A stretch of 64,000 bases of DNA from Monarcha castaneiventris obscurior (taxonomy: Eukaryota > Chordata > Aves > Passeriformes > Monarchidae), in contig JAMPIT010000493.1 in NCBI GenBank assembly GCA_026261815.1, positions 9,689,501 to 9,753,500 of the forward strand. Reading direction: 5' to 3'. This document shows, piece by piece, positions 59,321 to 64,000 of the stretch. The notes below the pieces were generated by a model that saw nothing but the letters and a program-made list of their open reading frames with translations, did not search any database and was not told the origin of the DNA. Made by a program: the position numbers and the translations under genes. Positions within the stretch are counted from its first letter, which is position 1. Every line of letters begins with the position of its first letter.

Positions 59321-62300
59321 CCATTAGTTTTCAATTAAAACCATTTTACCACAGGAGCAAAGCCTCATTATTTCAGGCCTGTCTTTCACAAATGTGATCA
59401 TTGAAGTGAAGGGGTGAAAACCTCTGGAGGTCTGAAGGAACAGGAGGGAGGTTTAAAAGAGGGAGGGTCCCTAAGTGTGTGTGTGGTGAATAACTCACTC
59501 CTGTGCCCACCAAACGGCTCAAAAAACAGACATCCACCTTAAACCTGCATTTCCAGCCACGTTTAAACCTGCCAAGGAAGTTCTGATGCACCTCCAGAGC
59601 ATCTCAGCCCTCAGAGCCTCCTGCTCACCCCATCAGCCCTGCCCCAGCCCCTGCGTGGCTCTCGAGGTATAAAGTCTTTTTGTTAATAAAAATTATCCCG
59701 TGATTATAGAGCGGCTTAAAGAGCAGTAACGTTAGAAGCCTTTTGAAAATTCCCATAATACTAAAATAAAATATATGGTATTTGGAATTCCCAGAAATGT
59801 AATCTGTTCTTGGAAGCAAACTCCTGGTGTATAATCACACGCTCCTCCCTCTGATTCACCTTCGTGTCGTGAGTAGCTTTTAATGGCAGAACAGGGGAAT
59901 ATATTGTGGTTTCACACATCCACAGATTTTATGGTCACTTATTCCTAACTAGGAGATAGAGAGACACAGCAGAGAAGGATTCTTTCTCTCTTCCAAGCTC
60001 CTCACCTCCGAGGACCAAAGGTATTGTAATGCAATAGCTTGGAACCAGTTTTATATCAAAGAGGAGAAAGATAAAACAAATAATCCCAGGGGCTGGCTGA
60101 GGGGAAATTGTTAAAGGACAATTCATTTCAGCCCTAATACCTGTGATTTGGGGCAACTGAGCACCGGGTTTCTTTCCTCACCACAATAATTTATCGAATT
60201 ACTGCTCTTTTGCTTCTCAGAGGGCCTGCAGGATGCTGCCTCGTTTGAGTGTGTGCGAGTGGATAATGAACATTATTAGAGCAAATCAGCCTCTCCCACA
60301 CCCAAGATGAGCCCTGATTTATTCTGCCTTGCTGAGGTAGGAAAGGCAGCGACTCCAATCCATGCTCTGCCTCCTCTCCAGCTGCAAGGGCTGTTCTTCT
60401 GCCCAGAGCTCTTGCACATGTAACACCTCGCTGTGACAAGTCCCACCTTCTGGGCATCACCAGCTCCTCGCAGCCAGGGCATGAGAAATGCAGAGAGAAG
60501 GTGATAAATCTGTGCTCAGGGACAAGCAGCACAGGGCACATAATCACTGAAACCTGGATTTTTAAATACTGACCCCCTTTGGTTCCCATTCCCACATGAG
60601 CTGGGTGATGATGCCTTCACCTGGTGTGAAAAGGAGTTGCCCACACCTGGACCTTGCTCCTTGTGCGTTTTAATTTTCATCCTTCCTGCTGTTCATTAGA
60701 AGCAATAACTAAGTTTTGGGTTCTCTGTGACAGTGGAATGAAGCTCAGTGTTAGGTGTCCATTTACTGCTTTCTGTGTGAAGCTCATTGACTGAACCTTA
60801 GCCTTACTTCGTGTCTCATTTTACCCATCCAAATCTGAAAAGATTGGTCTAAATATATCTTTTGAGTCAATTAAGTGTCTTCTTTCCACGCCCTCCCTGA
60901 CATTACTACATTACAGGAATTTGCCTTAAAAAAGGCAACAAAAAACTTAGTTTTGAAGTAAACACTCCCTAATTTGGCGCTGCTTTTGATTGGCATTTCA
61001 GATTTTCTTCTTTTTTTCTCTTTTTTTTTTCTTTTTACAACCAGGATATTAGTAGCTCCTTTACAAGCTGCAAAAACAAACAAGAAAAAGTAAATGTGAG
61101 GCTTTGTTTAGGAAACTTTTCCTTTTTTTTTTTAATTTTGCTTTTTGCTTTGGGTTTCCAAAGGGCCGTCTGGGGTGAATCAAGGCTGATCCTGGTGCAA
61201 AACTCTTCTCCAAGAGATAGCCAAGCTTCTGGAACAACTGGTTCGTGTTAGCTGGAGAGAGACACAGAATCTAAACCATGTGCTTCTGGCTCTTGTGGTT
61301 TCGAGCTGAACCACAAACACTCAGGCAAGCTGTCAGTCTCGAGTCACAATTCCAACCAACCTTGCAGAAAACGGGGGGGGCTGTGCCCACCAATCGTGTT
61401 TTTAACCCTTCTGTGATGAGTGGGGTGGTTCAGAGCTCGGCACGGGCTGGAATTCTCTGTTCCTTAGCAGGGATAAGCAGGCTGATGGCTCGGGAAAGAA
61501 TTAAAGACAAACATTGGGTGCAGTGGGGGTGAAAATACAGATGGTCAGGGTGCTGCAAGATAGGCCTTGGAGGGGACTCAAGGAACCACCCAGTCCAAAA
61601 ACCTTCCAAGAGCCAGGATCCCGTCAAGATCCCACCACGCTCAGCCCTCCTGGCAGGTGCCTCCCCCTTTCCACGTGAGCCCCTGCAGAGCAGCTTGAGC
61701 AGCTTCTTCCAGAGCAGCTCATTTATAAAATGCTCCATTTTTCCCACTGAGCAGCTGGGGAAGTGCTGCTGTAGCAGAAAGTCACCTGCGAGAGCGAGCC
61801 CGGGACGCTCCGAGTGCAGGAATGCGCCGCTGCCACCTGAGCTGAGGGAACAACCACTGTGGCCTTGGGCTGGGCTCACTGCTGCAGGCCAGAGCACTGA
61901 GGTGTGGGGGAGTCTGATCTAAGTGTCCTCTTTGCTCCCGGTTTTGTTGGTTGGGATCCCACAAAACTGAGCTCAGAGGGTGCCGCAACCTTAATCCTTC
62001 CGTTCCCACTGCTGTGTCAAAATAGCTGGAGCACAGGTAACAGAGTCTGCACATCCCCACCATCTGAGACAGCCAAGCCAAGAACTCCAAGAGAAACATC
62101 TCAGGGAAGATGCCTGTGTGTTTTGGAGGACGTGAGGTGAGCTATTTGCAGGTTTTTTCCAGCATAGAGGTGACCTACGTGCAAGGCAAGAACTGCTTGT
62201 CCAGGAACTGAGGCTGCTGGAGAAAACACACGGGGATAAAGCTGCATTTTCATTCCAGGAACCACGCTGGGTAAAAACCGTGCTGCAGAGAGCTCAGACA

Positions 62301-62378
62301 CACCTGGTTGCAAGCCCAAAATGGAAATGTGCAAGGGTTGAATATTTTGTGAGGACATGTTCTATAACAGCATTGTTT
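59321..62378. other. Non-coding stretch, nothing certain
   Basis: No gene was recognised. There are T-rich tracts near 61008-61036 and 61121-61133. A stretch at 61558-61610 (CCTTGGAGGGGACTCAAGG, then CACCCAGTCCAA) could be a very worn antisense CR1 end, but it is too short and diverged to list separately. Confidence 0.45.
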
Positions 62379-62399
62379 GGGGGGCTAAAAAAGCCCCCC
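62379..62399. repeat. 8-bp GC-rich hairpin
   Basis: GGGGGGCT and AGCCCCCC pair perfectly around a loop of five A. In bacteria this shape would suggest a terminator. In bird nuclear DNA it has no such meaning and is recorded only as a secondary-structure curiosity. Confidence 0.85.
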
Positions 62400-64000
62400 G
62401 GGCTGTAAGGCCTTGGTAAATCAATCTGTCCCACCTCAGCACTCCTGAAACGCCGTAGGAATGTTTGTCTCCTGAAGTGCTGTATCATATTTGGGACTGC
62501 TGGAGGAGTGAGGGCTGAAGAAGGGAAAAGGAGGCAAGGGTTGGAAGCTGTGACTTCGGATCTCGTTAGTGGTTGATGCGTTAAAATGAGTCTCTTCTCT
62601 CCTTCCTCTTTCCTTCCCTTCCTCCAGCAGGAGACAGCATGGTTGGGATCTTCTCAGGGACCCCACAAAAGTTGTAATGAATCACTTTGTACACAAAATC
62701 TTCTCATGTTTTCTTCGTCATTTAGAATGAAACCACAATTTTTTTAATCTGGAAAAACCCCCAGTGGGAATTTTATCCCGTGGAACAGGGCTGATTTCAG
62801 CAGCTGAGGATTTACCCAAGTATTGAATGGGAGAAATAATGTCCGTGTAAACTGAGAGTTTTAAGTATTAAAGAAGGGCTGGGTGAAGATCTGAGAATGG
62901 CTCCTATGTTGTAGGAAACCGAAGGATTAAGGGTGAGGGTGAGCAGATTTGGGTACATCGGGCAGGTAAGAACGTTTAGGAGAAGCTAAAATTGCTGCTT
63001 TGCCAACCAAGCTGCTGAGGGGACAAAGCTGCCCTTGTTGGAGAGGTTCCTCCCATTCCCACTTTTTCACTGGGAGATGCCATTAATGACAATCTGCAGG
63101 AATTATTCCTCATTGTCCTGATTTCCTCCAGCACAGCTCCCCCACAGTCACAAGGCAGAGTGTGCTTGACCCCACTCAGCCCCCCCTGAGCAAATCCTGA
63201 CGGTCCTGTGCCCTCCTTGTGCATCCACCTCCTTTCAGGGATGTAAATGGCAAGAGTGGCTTGGGGGATGAAGTGGGACCTAATTCCAGCTCTGGTACAG
63301 CTCAAGGTGATGAAAGATTTTCTGTCTCTTGCACCAGTCAGAAGGGAGGGGAATGGGAATGGGATTGTGTGGGACAACGGGAGAACTTTGCTCACCCTCT
63401 CCCAGCATTTCCCAGACTTCCCTGAGGGATCCCTGGTGAAATCCCACTGCTGGCTGCTTCTGAGGCATCTCTGGGCAGGGTTTCCACCCCTTTGGCTTAG
63501 CTCATGTTCTTCCCTACATTTCCACCACCTCCCTTCCTAATCTGGAGAGCTCTGGTGAATCCAAACCCAACTTTGTGCAACCCAATACGGTCCTGGATGA
63601 ACACTGCTGCCTCAGACTGACACAGCTCCAAATGAGGGCCATAACTCCTCAAAATCCAGCCCTTTCCAGCTTTGCACGAAGGTTACATGATCCCCTACTT
63701 AATATGCACATGAACTGGGATGCCACAAACTTCCCTGGGGTTTCCTGAGGGCTGAAGTAAAACTTAATTATACCAATTGGTTAGACAGACTGTTAAAACT
63801 TTTGTTTCGCGTACACTTTTTATTCCCTCTCCTCCATCTTTTCCCATTTGCCAAAACCTCCTGAAGAGAAAATAGAGATTATTTTACTTTTTACCTTAAA
63901 GGGCTCCTTGTGTGCTTTGGCCTTATTAAATAACTGCCGGAATATCTAATATTCCATGGACAGTGCTGATGAAAATGAAGCATAACATTGGTCAAACGAG
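62400..64000. other. Non-coding stretch, nothing recognised
   Basis: No gene or repeat family was recognised up to the end of the window. Opposite-strand frames near 62976-63540 overlap each other and show no domain. Confidence 0.5.

Noticed and set aside
61558..61610. Possible antisense CR1 remnant
   Set aside because: Only two short blocks resemble CR1 and there is no tail, so it is too diverged to list as an element without a profile search.
62379..62399. Terminator-like GC hairpin
   Set aside because: The organism is a vertebrate, where intrinsic bacterial-type terminators are not used. No T-tract follows.

Overview
The window reads as nuclear DNA from a bird, probably a songbird (Passeriformes). 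The evidence is a set of about thirteen short, 5'-truncated CR1 LINE fragments, several ending in the CR1 8-bp tail repeat in the GAATCATG form that is common in songbirds. There are also a few solo LTRs, CpG is scarce outside small patches, and no gene is dense enough to follow. The bird call rests on CR1 structure. The passerine call is an inference from the tail variant and was not tested by alignment.

I found no protein-coding gene, exon, tRNA, rRNA or recognisable ncRNA that I could defend. Open reading frames reach about 190 codons but match no family I recognise. They lack splice-site context, and some are made of repeats (CR1, minisatellite or homopolymer). The window is best read as intergenic or deep intronic. 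Blocks of complex, AT-rich, motif-dense sequence (around 6.2, 10.8-11.2, 15.2, 24.0-24.6, 32.6, 37.0-37.3, 39.2 and 43.3 kb) look like conserved non-coding elements. They would suit the regulatory surroundings of a developmental gene, but conservation could not be checked.

Layout: 0-2.7 kb has no recognised element. A solo LTR lies on the minus strand at 2.74-3.41 kb, and a homologous copy lies on the plus strand at 51.02-51.67 kb. Each has its own target-site duplication, so they are separate insertions. At 9.4-14.3 kb are a retrocopy-like A-tract, a CR1 fragment, a perfect triplet palindrome, a long T-tract, a probable short LTR and a compact CpG-rich patch. At 18.5-25.1 kb are CR1 fragments, an ERV1-like solo LTR with 9-bp terminal inverted repeats and a 4-bp target duplication, and an ancient tRNA-derived SINE head. 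At 28-43 kb are small tandem duplications, an unclassified 200-bp direct duplication (33.1 and 35.0 kb), and two CR1 fragments. At 46-57 kb are A-tracts, two minisatellites (GTGGATTT-like, and a clean 17-bp unit) and the second LTR copy. At 55.7-59.3 kb is a CR1 cluster. From 59.3 kb to the end I recognise nothing specific.

No new multi-gene system is present. The most useful leads are the inverted LTR pair, the unclassified duplicated 200-bp unit, the SINE head inside a CNE-like block, and the orphan CpG patch next to a probable LTR.
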